5,541 bases of DNA from Caulobacteraceae bacterium (GTDB lineage: Bacteria > Pseudomonadota > Alphaproteobacteria > Caulobacterales > Caulobacteraceae), in assembly GCA_947501315.1 (NCBI GenBank), contig CANMXH010000150.1, positions 1-5,541 on the forward strand, written 5' to 3'. The notes beneath the pieces were generated by a model. That model did no database searches and was not told the origin of the DNA. It was given only the letters and a program-made list of their open reading frames with translations. Positions 1 through 5,487 of the stretch are shown piece by piece. Each line of letters begins with the position of its first letter. The first letter of the stretch is position 1. Position numbers and translations under genes: made by a program.

Positions 1-446
1 CCGCGAACGGCTTCGACGCGGCCGATGGTTTCGTCCAGACGGAAGGACTGGTCGGCATTCAGCCAGCCCAGGCCGCCATCGTGTTGAATGGTCAGTCCAT
101 CTTCCTGGATGGTGACCGAGGAGTAGCCATCCGTCGGGATGCCGCGCGTGCGGACGTTGTTGGAGGCTTCACCACCCGAGGCCTCGACCCAGAAGCCCGG
201 GATGGCCTTGAATACTTCGGCAGTCGAGAGCGGGGCCTGCAGTCGCAGAGCGTCAGCGGTCAGGGTCGTAATGGCATAACTCGCTTCGGCGCGACGACGC
301 TCCGAGGCACCGGCCCGACCCGTGACGATGACTTCGTCGAGTTGGGCGGACTCTGCGCCGTTGGTCGACTGGGCCAGGACCGGCGTCCCGCCCACGAAGA
401 ACGTCAGTGCCGCAGCACCGGACAGCAAGCGATATGAAAATCTCAT
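1..446 (-). CDS. TonB-dependent outer-membrane receptor, N-terminal part (cut by window edge)
   Basis: Only the first 148 codons are in the window; the gene runs off the left edge, so the beta-barrel is not seen. The protein should be an outer-membrane, TonB/ExbBD-energised transporter. Residues 1-25 (MRFSYRLLSG...PVLA) form a Sec signal peptide with cleavage expected at VLA|QS. A TonB box, LDEVIVTG, lies at residues 36-43. The plug domain follows, with PGFWVEASGGEASNNVRTRG at about 83-102 and a motif rich in D, G and Q (QEDGLTIQHDGG) at 114-125; it breaks off in EAVR(G), the usual 'VRG' motif of plugs. The start is supported by a strong GGAGGGG at 452-458, five bases upstream. The substrate cannot be told from the plug. 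No terminator lies between the PHP gene and this one, so co-transcription is likely. The first codons (AGA TTT TCA TAT) are AT-rich and adjoin the AT-rich patch upstream. Confidence 0.93.
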   Translation of the reverse strand, partial: MRFSYRLLSGAAALTFFVGGTPVLAQSTNGAESAQLDEVIVTGRAGASERRRAEASYAITTLTADALRLQAPLSTAEVFKAIPGFWVEASGGEASNNVRTRGIPTDGYSSVTIQEDGLTIQHDGGLGWLNADQSFRLDETIGRVEAVR

Positions 447-531
447 TGGAACCCCTCCAGAAAAGAAGTTCTCAAATAACTTTCGCCTTAAGATTTATCG
501 CGTGAAATATTAGGAATTGTTTTTTTCTAAT
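447..531 (-). promoter_or_regulatory. AT-rich gap between PHP gene and TonB receptor, including receptor leader
   Basis: This 85-bp spacer holds the receptor's ribosome binding site (GGAGGGG, 452-458) and little GC otherwise. A 5-bp inverted repeat, AAGTT (466-470) and AACTT (478-482), separated by 7 bases, sits just upstream of the binding site and might be a small operator or leader hairpin. There is a run of seven T at 520-526 on the plus strand, which is an A-run in the direction of transcription, so it is not a terminator for the PHP gene. GAATT (514-518) and AATTC (529-533) flank that run. I could not assign a convincing -35/-10 pair on the minus strand, although the AT-richness would suit a promoter or an UP-like element. 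Confidence 0.4.
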
Positions 532-660
532 TCAGTTAAAAAATATTGGATTACTGATCAATACAAGTTGACCATAAGAATTTCTTATATTGACCCTAAG
601 CCATTTTTTTATTTGATTGGGACTTATAACGATAGATATTTCTTCTTGTTCTGTTGAGAT
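447..660. other. AT-rich patch spanning the 3' end of the PHP gene and the following spacer
   Basis: Counted directly, bases 481-540, 541-600 and 601-660 have 16, 17 and 17 G+C per 60 (about 28% overall). By contrast 661-720 has 40 of 60 (67%) and 241-300 has 38 of 60 (63%). The right edge is sharp and coincides with codon 480 of the PHP gene. The left edge fades over 421-480 (25 of 60) near the receptor start codon. No transposase, tRNA or clean terminal repeat is seen. An imperfect purine-rich inverted repeat lies near the edges: CAGAAAAGAAG at 458-468 on the plus strand and CAGAACAAGAAG on the minus strand at 642-653. A transferred or recombined segment is the likeliest reading. Confidence 0.75.
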
Positions 661-2097
661 GGACAGAGGTTCTGGTCGGAACGATCCGCCCGTCCCGGAC
701 ACCAGTTCGACATGCCCGCCGGAAACGCCCGAGACGGCGATCGTCAGGTGAACGTCCTCATCCTCCGCAACCTGAAGCCGCCCCCCCATTACGGCCATTG
801 AGGTTCCCGCCGAGGCCGACAGGTCAACCGAGGTGCCGGGCCGGCCGGCAAGATCAACGAACACACGGCCGCTGCGGACGCCGTCCAGAATCGCGATCTG
901 GGACAGGTCCCGTGCATAGACGACCGTCGTCGGCGTCCCGACCGGGAACTGCCGCTCAAGCGGCGCGTCAGGATCATGGCTGTCGCTGCCGCCGATTGCG
1001 GTGGGGCGGCAGCCACGGTTGAGAAGCGCCTCCCAGAAGGGGAGGTGCGAAAACTGCCCTTCGGCGGATCCTGTGAGGCGCATCGTGCCGCCATTGGCGA
1101 TTTCGACGGCCGTGACGCGGGTGCAGTCCGGCACCGGCGCGACCCAGCCACAGCCCATACAGGCCTCACCCGAAGGCATTCCGGGATGGTTGATCGAGAT
1201 GATGCCCCCCTGGGCCTCGATGCTCCCGAGAAGGTCGGAGATTTCAGGCAGCCGGGGAGAACCCAGTTCGAACGGGAGTGGCCCGGTCGGCCCGATCACG
1301 TTCGCATGGCCAAAGAAGGTGGTGATCTCCCGTCCCGGCAGGATCAGAAGAGTGTCGTAATAGGCCTGAAGACTTCTGAGTTCGGCAAAGGCCGACGGCG
1401 TGTTGTGTTCGGTGACGGCAATGAAATCCAGACCGGCGGCGCTGGCGCGCTCCAGCGTGCGAAAGGCCGGGCATGGAATGCGTCGGCCCGTCCGGCTGTC
1501 GCATGAACCGTCGCTCTGGCCGGTATGGCTGTGGAAGTCACCTCGATACCAGCCCGGACCACGGCGGACTGCCCCGTCAATGAAGGCGGATTCAGGCGGA
1601 GGCGCATCGGCGCCGGCCATGGTGATCCGGGCCGTCCAATTGGCTGTTACCGCCGGGCGGATGTTGGGGACTCCCAGGATCAGACTCCAACGCCCGGGAA
1701 TAACCGGGCCCGGTACATAGGAAGGGGTCGCGTCGCTGGTCGCCACGGTTATGGTCGACTTGTTGCCTCCGCTCCAGCCGCGCAGCCCGTTGGGATCGCG
1801 CAGGCCGAGATCGATGACGGTGCGATCTGCACGATCATACTCGAACGACAGCGTCAGCCGTTCCATGCCCGCCGGGACATCGAACGGCACCTCTATATAG
1901 GTCTGGTGATCCGTGCCGGTCAGTGTGCCGGTCAGGGTCAGGTTTGCGGACGTACCGGGACCGGACCCGGCGGGTGCCCGGTCATCACCGGCCCAGGCAC
2001 GGCTGGAATCCCAGGCCGGACCGGCGCACAGCAGCATGGCTGCCAAAGCGACCGTCAACCATGGCCGATGACCCCGGTGGAGTACCCTGCGCTGCAT
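532..2097 (-). CDS. Exported PHP-domain metallohydrolase, CehA/McbA type
   Basis: 521 aa. An N-terminal signal peptide (hydrophobic core about 13-27, cleavage expected at AWA|GDD, residue 37) sends it to the periplasm. Residues about 45-160 look like a beta-sandwich domain often found ahead of this enzyme type. The PHP metal-binding motifs follow in order: GDFHSHT (H189, H191), TEHN (E230, H231), GREITT (E257), GHANVIG (H264), NHPG (H304) and GGSDSHD (D372, H374). These point to a di- or trinuclear metal site that hydrolyses ester, phosphoester or carbamate bonds; the true substrate is unknown. A Cys-bearing loop, CMGCGW (313-318), follows NHPG. The C-terminal beta domain ends in LVLISNPIFFN, which resembles the usual end of the family, so the frame is probably intact. 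The start is backed by GAGGAAA at 2102-2108. Odd feature: codons 480-521 are AT-rich with only 9 of 42 ending in G or C, and five ATA. Confidence 0.9.
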   Translation of the reverse strand: MQRRVLHRGHRPWLTVALAAMLLCAGPAWDSSRAWAGDDRAPAGSGPGTSANLTLTGTLTGTDHQTYIEVPFDVPAGMERLTLSFEYDRADRTVIDLGLRDPNGLRGWSGGNKSTITVATSDATPSYVPGPVIPGRWSLILGVPNIRPAVTANWTARITMAGADAPPPESAFIDGAVRRGPGWYRGDFHSHTGQSDGSCDSRTGRRIPCPAFRTLERASAAGLDFIAVTEHNTPSAFAELRSLQAYYDTLLILPGREITTFFGHANVIGPTGPLPFELGSPRLPEISDLLGSIEAQGGIISINHPGMPSGEACMGCGWVAPVPDCTRVTAVEIANGGTMRLTGSAEGQFSHLPFWEALLNRGCRPTAIGGSDSHDPDAPLERQFPVGTPTTVVYARDLSQIAILDGVRSGRVFVDLAGRPGTSVDLSASAGTSMAVMGGRLQVAEDEDVHLTIAVSGVSGGHVELVSGTGGSFRPEPLSISTEQEEISIVISPNQIKKWLRVNIRNSYGQLVLISNPIFFN

Positions 2098-2283
2098 CTG
2101 GTTTCCTCGCCGACCCGATGCATCGCCCCATAGCCAGACATTGTGACACCGGCTTGATCTCGCCGACCCCCCGGCGTCGCCTGCCTGTCGCCTGCGGCCG
2201 TGACGCCGCTGACATCGCCTTCCTGACCACCCAGGGGTCCTGCCGGCTGGTGCGCCAGTCGGTCGGGGCCGAGGCGATCTGAG
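2098..2283 (-). other. Intergenic region upstream of PHP gene, no gene seen
   Basis: This is a GC-rich 186-bp gap after the aminopeptidase stop codon. It holds the PHP gene's ribosome binding site (GAGGAAA, 2102-2108), a perfect 10-bp palindrome at 2116-2125, a tandem 9-bp direct repeat GTCGCCTGC (2176-2184 and 2187-2195, period 11) and a 5-bp GCGGC/GCCGC hairpin (2194-2198 with 2205-2209) with no T-tract after it. I see neither an intrinsic terminator for the aminopeptidase gene nor a convincing sigma-70 type promoter. The open frames through it read as low-complexity Arg/Gly/Ala translations and look like GC artefacts. Confidence 0.5.
2116..2125. promoter_or_regulatory. Perfect 10-bp palindrome CGATGCATCG before PHP gene
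   Basis: The palindrome ends 18 bases upstream of the PHP start codon and 7 bases from its ribosome binding site. It is a perfect dyad with no spacer, the shape of a small dimeric-regulator site. The flanking base on each side does not extend the symmetry. It could also be chance in GC-rich DNA, and no second copy was noticed in the window. Confidence 0.25.
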
Positions 2284-4056
2284 TCAGCGGCCGCCCGCCG
2301 CCTTCCATTCCTCAAGGAAGACGTCCCGGCGCAGCACCTTGTTGTCCGGGTCGATCAGCACATGGGCACCGGTCGGAACCGCGATCCGGCCGCGCCCGCC
2401 GCTCATGGCCACGGTCTGGCGGCGGCCGTCGATTTCCAACTCGACCGGCATCGGGAAGACCCCGACGTCGCCCGTCACCCATTCCAGCGACAGCTGGCCG
2501 TCCTCGCGAGTCTGGCGCAGGTCGGGCAGAGTGGCCTGGTAGAGATAGCCGCGGAAGAACCAGGTCAGGTCCCGTCCGGACTCCTCGCTGGCGAGGGCGA
2601 GAAATTCGTCGGTCGTGCCATAGCGTGTCGTGAAATTCCCGGGCCGGGGGTCGGCGGTGCCATAGACCAGCCGCGTCATCGACCGGAAAAAGGCCTCGTC
2701 CCCGATCAGCATCCGCAGCGAATGGGCGATCAGAGAGCCCTTGTTGTAGAGGTCCAGCCCCGGGCCGGCGTTACTCTTGTAGACATCGTCCTCGGCCCGG
2801 TCGGTACCCGTGACCACCGGCAAGCGGTTGATCAGGTCGCGGCGCTGCTCCTGCAGCTCGGCCTGCATATAGCGGTCGCCGTGCAGCCAGCGCAGGTAGA
2901 GCGGCTGCATATAGCTGCCCAGCCCCTCGTGCAGCCACATGTCGTCGGCGTTGCGGTTGGTCATCTGGTTGCCGAACCACTCATGGGCCAGCTCATGATG
3001 CAGCAGCCAGTCATAGCCCTTGCCGTCGAGGCGATAAGCATTGCCATAGGCGTTGATGGTCTGGTGCTCCATGCCCAGGTGCGGCGTCTCGACCACGCCC
3101 ATCTTCTCGTCGCCGAACGGGTAGGGACCGACGGTGGTCTCGAAGAAATCCATCATCGGCGCGAACTGGGCGAACAGGGCCGCGACCCTGGCCGGGTCGT
3201 CGGAGCGCAGGTGCCAGTAGGAGATCGGGATCACATTGCCGAACCGGCTCTGATAGTCGGCCCGCACCTCGTCATACGGCCCGATGTTCAGGGCGATGGC
3301 ATAGGTGTTGGGATTGGCCGCGCTCCAGTTCCAGGTGGTCCAGCCGTCGCCGTGGTCGACCGTGCCCATGAACCGCCCGTTCGACGGCGCGGCCAGGTTC
3401 GACGGCACGGTGATGTGCATGTCCACCCGCTTCGGCTCGGCCAGCGGATGGTCGATACAGGGCCAGAAGATGTCACAGCCCTCGGGCTGGACGGCAGTGG
3501 CGATCCACGGCGATCCGTCTACCGTCGTGGCCCAGACAAAGCCTCCGTCCCACGGCGCCTGCGGTGCCACGCGCGGCGCGCCGGCATAGGCGATCCGCAC
3601 CGACACCGTCCCGCCGGCCGCCAGCGGCTCGGCCAGCGTAATGGTCATCCGCCCTTCGGGATTGCTCCAGCCGCCGTCGCCGGCTGGGACCTCTCGCCCG
3701 TCCACCTGCACGGACGAGACGGCCAGCAGGGTATCCAGCTCGACCACCACGGCCGCCAGCGGCGCGGTGGCGGTAAAGTCCAGCACGGCGACGGCCTCGA
3801 TGGTCTTCGTCTCCGGCATGACCCTGATCGACAGGTCGGCCTTGTCGAACACCACGGCCAGCTGCTCGGCCGTGCGCGGCTGGTCGGTGCCGAGGGTAAA
3901 GGCGGTCGATTCGCGCACCGGCGTCTGGACCACAGTCGGTTCGAGGGTAGTTCTGTCGATCTCGACCACAACGAAGTCGGTCTGAATGGCCGTGCAGGCA
4001 CCGAGCGTCAGCAGGGAGGCGCCCATCAGGGCGGCGCGGCAGGCTTTGAAGGACAC
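2284..4056 (-). CDS. Lipoprotein M1-family zinc aminopeptidase
   Basis: 590 aa from the GTG start. It should remove N-terminal residues from peptides in the periplasm while anchored to a membrane. A short signal peptide ends in the lipobox LGAC, with Cys21 as the lipidated residue. The N-terminal beta domain (about 22-240) contains EGCDIFWPCIDHP, typical of M1 enzymes. The catalytic domain has the exopeptidase motif GMEHQ (328-332), the zinc motif HELAH (H354, E355, H358) followed by EWFGN, the third zinc ligand E377 in LHEG, and the probable catalytic Tyr437 in YNKGS. A C-terminal beta domain (about 505-590) ends the protein. At about 590 residues it belongs to the short M1 group, not the roughly 870-residue PepN type. 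GTG at 4056 is preferred because GGGGAG lies six bases upstream and the signal peptide then starts MSFKACRAAL. An ATG at 4110 would add 18 residues lacking signal character and has no binding site. Confidence 0.93.
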   Translation of the reverse strand: MSFKACRAALMGASLLTLGACTAIQTDFVVVEIDRTTLEPTVVQTPVRESTAFTLGTDQPRTAEQLAVVFDKADLSIRVMPETKTIEAVAVLDFTATAPLAAVVVELDTLLAVSSVQVDGREVPAGDGGWSNPEGRMTITLAEPLAAGGTVSVRIAYAGAPRVAPQAPWDGGFVWATTVDGSPWIATAVQPEGCDIFWPCIDHPLAEPKRVDMHITVPSNLAAPSNGRFMGTVDHGDGWTTWNWSAANPNTYAIALNIGPYDEVRADYQSRFGNVIPISYWHLRSDDPARVAALFAQFAPMMDFFETTVGPYPFGDEKMGVVETPHLGMEHQTINAYGNAYRLDGKGYDWLLHHELAHEWFGNQMTNRNADDMWLHEGLGSYMQPLYLRWLHGDRYMQAELQEQRRDLINRLPVVTGTDRAEDDVYKSNAGPGLDLYNKGSLIAHSLRMLIGDEAFFRSMTRLVYGTADPRPGNFTTRYGTTDEFLALASEESGRDLTWFFRGYLYQATLPDLRQTREDGQLSLEWVTGDVGVFPMPVELEIDGRRQTVAMSGGRGRIAVPTGAHVLIDPDNKVLRRDVFLEEWKAAGGR

Positions 4057-4062
4057 GGACAG

Positions 4063-4068
4063 CTCCCC
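4063..4068 (-). promoter_or_regulatory. Ribosome binding site fixing the GTG start of the aminopeptidase
   Basis: On the minus strand GGGGAG precedes the GTG at 4056-4054 by six bases, a normal spacing. It overlaps an 8-bp CCCCGGGG palindrome (4065-4072). The alternative ATG at 4110 lies three bases from the T-tract of the rpmB terminator with nothing like a Shine-Dalgarno sequence in front. Confidence 0.7.
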
Positions 4069-4112
4069 GGGGCGAGGTCGCCAGCCTAATGACGGGTGCG
4101 GATCGCGCAAAC

Positions 4113-4137
4113 AAAAAGGCCGGTGTTTCCACCGGCC
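4113..4137 (-). terminator. Rho-independent terminator of rpmB
   Basis: Read on the minus strand, GGCCGGTG and CACCGGCC pair perfectly (8 bp) around a GAAA tetraloop, and the stem is followed at once by TTTTT, then GTTT. The stem begins 27 bases after the rpmB stop codon. On the plus strand the stem is not followed by a T-run, so it works in one direction. It insulates the aminopeptidase gene, whose start codon is only 56 bases beyond it. Confidence 0.93.
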
Positions 4138-4164
4138 GTTTCAGATCTCAATGCTGTCGCCCGA

Positions 4165-4464
4165 TCAGGCGGCGGCGGCCTGTTCGGCGATCCTGGCCTT
4201 GACCTGGCGCTTGATGCGCTGGGCGGCCAGCGACAGCTGCTCGTCCTTGGCCTTGACGATGAAGGGGTCCAGGCCGCCCTTGAAGTCGAGGGTGCGCAGG
4301 GCGGCGTTCGAGATCCGCAGGCTGAAGGTCTGGCCCAGGGCTTCCGAAGCGACCTTGACCGTCTTCAGCGACGGCAGGAAGCGGCGCTTGGTCTTGATGT
4401 TCGAGTGGCTCACGCTGTGGCCGACCATCGGGCCGATACCGGTGAGTTCGCAGCGACGCGACAT
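4165..4464 (-). CDS. rpmB: 50S ribosomal protein L28
   Basis: 99 aa, a usual length for alphaproteobacterial L28. It is a component of the large ribosomal subunit. The opening MSRRCELTGIGPMVGHSVSHSNIKTKRRFLPSL is diagnostic: the SRRCELTG start, the VSHSN segment and the basic KTKRRF stretch are conserved in L28. A basic C-terminal helix with an Ala-rich end (IAEQAAAA) completes it. There is only one Cys (C5) near the N-terminus, so it is the zinc-free form. The ATG at 4464 is chosen because GAAGGAT (4471-4477) lies six bases upstream and the protein then matches the family. An upstream in-frame ATG at 4506 would add 14 residues that L28 proteins do not have. The gene stands alone, between its own promoter and its own terminator, and diverges from the DUF3617-type gene. 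Confidence 0.97.
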   Translation of the reverse strand: MSRRCELTGIGPMVGHSVSHSNIKTKRRFLPSLKTVKVASEALGQTFSLRISNAALRTLDFKGGLDPFIVKAKDEQLSLAAQRIKRQVKARIAEQAAAA

Positions 4465-4484
4465 GGGACTATCCTTCGGGCGCG

Positions 4485-4502
4485 GTCCGCTGAACGACGG
4501 AC
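4485..4502 (-). promoter_or_regulatory. Small hairpin in rpmB leader
   Basis: In the roughly 75-nt rpmB leader, GTCCG and CGGAC pair around an 8-nt loop, about eight bases upstream of the Shine-Dalgarno sequence. With only a 5-bp stem it may be incidental, but leaders of ribosomal protein genes can carry autoregulatory structures. Confidence 0.2.
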
Positions 4503-4546
4503 GCATGAAACAGGTACGCGCGGAAGCTGTCGGCGCGAGAGGGGGG

Positions 4547-4576
4547 CGTATAGAGGAGGTGAACGCATTTCGTCAA
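4547..4576 (-). promoter_or_regulatory. rpmB promoter, TTGACG-N18-TATACG
   Basis: On the minus strand a TTGACG -35 box (4571-4576) is followed after 18 bases by a TATACG -10 box (4547-4552). This is a good housekeeping-sigma promoter for an alphaproteobacterium, and the best match I found in the window. The discriminator is a run of six C (4541-4546). GC-rich discriminators are known from E. coli to make rRNA and ribosomal-protein promoters sensitive to ppGpp; whether this holds here is inference. Transcription would begin near 4540, giving a leader of about 75 nt. Confidence 0.75.
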
Positions 4577-4589
4577 GGCTCGACACCCG

Positions 4590-4620
4590 TTCAGCCACCG
4601 TTCAATTCCCGACATATATT
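4590..4620 (+). promoter_or_regulatory. Possible promoter of the DUF3617-type gene
   Basis: TATATT at 4615-4620 is a fair -10 box. The best -35 candidate, TTCAGC at 4590-4595, is weak and 19 bases away. A start near 4627 would leave a leader of about 30 nt before the ATG at 4657 and would exclude the ATG at 4630 as a useful start. The site is back to back with the rpmB promoter, whose -35 box ends 14 bases before this one begins. Confidence 0.3.
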
Positions 4621-4656
4621 GACGCTAGGATGAACATTCGCCTTTCCGGGGACGTC

Positions 4657-5115
4657 ATGACCACCACCCGCCTGATCGCTCTCGCTGTGCTCGCCGGAGC
4701 CGCCCTGCTGGCACCGTCCGCCTCGACCATGCCGGCCTCGCCCCCGCAGGCGGCCGCCGACACTGTCCTGCCGGGCTACTGGCAGTATACCACCAGTGCG
4801 CTCGGCATGCGGGACACCGAAACCAAATGCGTCCGGCCCAGCGAAATCAATCGCTTCTTCGGCGGACTGTCGACCCGGCGCTGGCAGTGCACCTATCCGG
4901 TTCGCGAGGTCGGCAACGGCAATGCGCGGTTCGAGGGCACCTGTCAGGACCGCAAGGGCCGTCGCGTCAATGTCCGGCTGCGCGGACCCTATGCGCCCGA
5001 GAGCTTCCGCTTTAACGGCGGAGCCCAGCTGGCGCGCGGTACCCCCTATATACCGGCCAGCATCACCGCCCGCCGGATCGCGGCCCAGTGCCCGGCGGAC
5101 GCCGAGTATTTCTGA
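4657..5115 (+). CDS. Exported DUF3617-type protein
   Basis: 152 aa. The N-terminus has one basic residue and a hydrophobic stretch (MTTTRLIALAVLAGAALLAP) followed by a small-residue region; cleavage is likely near APSAS (about 23) or at QAAA|D (34), so the protein should be periplasmic. The mature part opens LPGYWQYTTS, matching the 'PGxWxYT' opening of DUF3617 proteins, and carries four Cys (58, 78, 96, 145) that could form two disulfides, also usual there. The function of the family is unknown. The ATG at 4657 is preferred over the one at 4630 because GGGGA lies at 4648-4652 and the signal peptide then begins directly; the upstream ATG has no well-placed binding site and would give 161 aa. 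The same frame stays open back to 4096, across rpmB, but that is an antisense artefact. The gene ends three bases from the convergent gene's stop codon. Confidence 0.85.
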   Translation: MTTTRLIALAVLAGAALLAPSASTMPASPPQAAADTVLPGYWQYTTSALGMRDTETKCVRPSEINRFFGGLSTRRWQCTYPVREVGNGNARFEGTCQDRKGRRVNVRLRGPYAPESFRFNGGAQLARGTPYIPASITARRIAAQCPADAEYF

Positions 5116-5123
5116 GGCTCAGA
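5111..5123. repeat. Palindrome containing both convergent stop codons
   Basis: TCTGAG (5111-5116) and CTCAGA (5118-5123) form a perfect inverted repeat around a single G. The stop codon TGA of the DUF3617-type gene (5113-5115) and the stop codon of the minus-strand gene (5119-5121) lie symmetrically in its two arms. The one-base centre and absent T-tracts make a working terminator unlikely. Confidence 0.6.
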
Positions 5124-5487
5124 CCTCGACCACCCGCGCCACGGCATAGGTGTGCTGCTCGCCTGACGGCAGCGACAGGCTGACATATTCGCCGGCCACA
5201 AACCGCTCCTCGCCGAAGCGGTGCCCGACGGCGTCATCCGCGTCGCCGTCGTCCATGTCCAGCACCCAATGCCCGCCCGGCCCGTGCCGGAGATGCCCTG
5301 TGCTGACGGTCTGGTTGCCCGAAAAGCGACGGACATGACTCCGGCCCGGCTCCGCCCGCTGGGCGTCCCCGTCCAGTCGGCTGTCGGCGTCCAGCGGCGC
5401 GACGATGTCATAGCCCTCGTCGGGCGCACCGGCAGGGTGACCGGGCTCGCGTGCGAGTTCGAGACGGATATGGTGGAACTGGGTCAT
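5119..5487 (-). CDS. Conserved alphaproteobacterial protein of unknown function
   Basis: 122 aa with no signal peptide or membrane segment, so probably cytoplasmic. From memory I recognise a small family, seen in alphaproteobacteria and annotated only as hypothetical, with the same order of motifs: HHIRLELARE near the N-terminus (5-14), GYDIVAPLDAD (25-35), VRRF (52-55), GGHWVLDMD (71-79), an acidic DDGDADD stretch (79-85), HRFGEERFVAGEYVSL (89-104) and a final HTYAVARV (112-119). The many His and acidic residues might bind metal, but no known catalytic motif is visible. The ATG at 5487 is chosen because GGGAGAG lies just upstream and MTQFHHIRLE is the family-like start; upstream in-frame codons give an unconserved extension. 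It converges on the DUF3617-type gene with three bases between stop codons, so their transcripts probably overlap. Confidence 0.8.
   Translation of the reverse strand: MTQFHHIRLELAREPGHPAGAPDEGYDIVAPLDADSRLDGDAQRAEPGRSHVRRFSGNQTVSTGHLRHGPGGHWVLDMDDGDADDAVGHRFGEERFVAGEYVSLSLPSGEQHTYAVARVVEV

Noticed and set aside
81..513. Two plus-strand open frames opposite the receptor start
   Set aside because: They overlap a clear TonB receptor N-terminus with signal peptide and TonB box on the other strand, and resemble no protein I know.
514..533. GAATT/AATTC hairpin with T-run as a terminator
   Set aside because: The T-run is in the loop, not after the stem, and for the minus-strand gene it reads as an A-run. 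The 5-bp stem is AT-only apart from one pair.
2176..2195. Tandem GTCGCCTGC repeat as a regulatory iteron
   Set aside because: Only two 9-bp copies in GC-rich DNA, with no further copies seen nearby; chance is likely.
1985..2315. Minus-strand open frames across the gap before the PHP gene
   Set aside because: They overlap both neighbouring genes, are Arg/Gly/Ala-rich, and lack a supporting ribosome binding site or recognisable motif.
2362..4089. Open frame of 575 codons on the plus strand, antisense to the aminopeptidase gene
   Set aside because: Its translation has no recognisable domain and the amino acid make-up of a GC-rich antisense frame. The opposite strand carries an aminopeptidase with complete catalytic motifs.
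4553..4632. Strong GGAGGT followed by GTG and a 24-codon open frame on the plus strand
   Set aside because: The GTG overlaps the binding motif, so spacing is wrong, and the sequence is the complement of the rpmB promoter spacer. The peptide has no features of a leader peptide.
4096..4656. Long upstream extension of the DUF3617-type frame back to 4096
   Set aside because: It runs antisense through all of rpmB and its terminator. The signal peptide and ribosome binding site both support a start at 4657.
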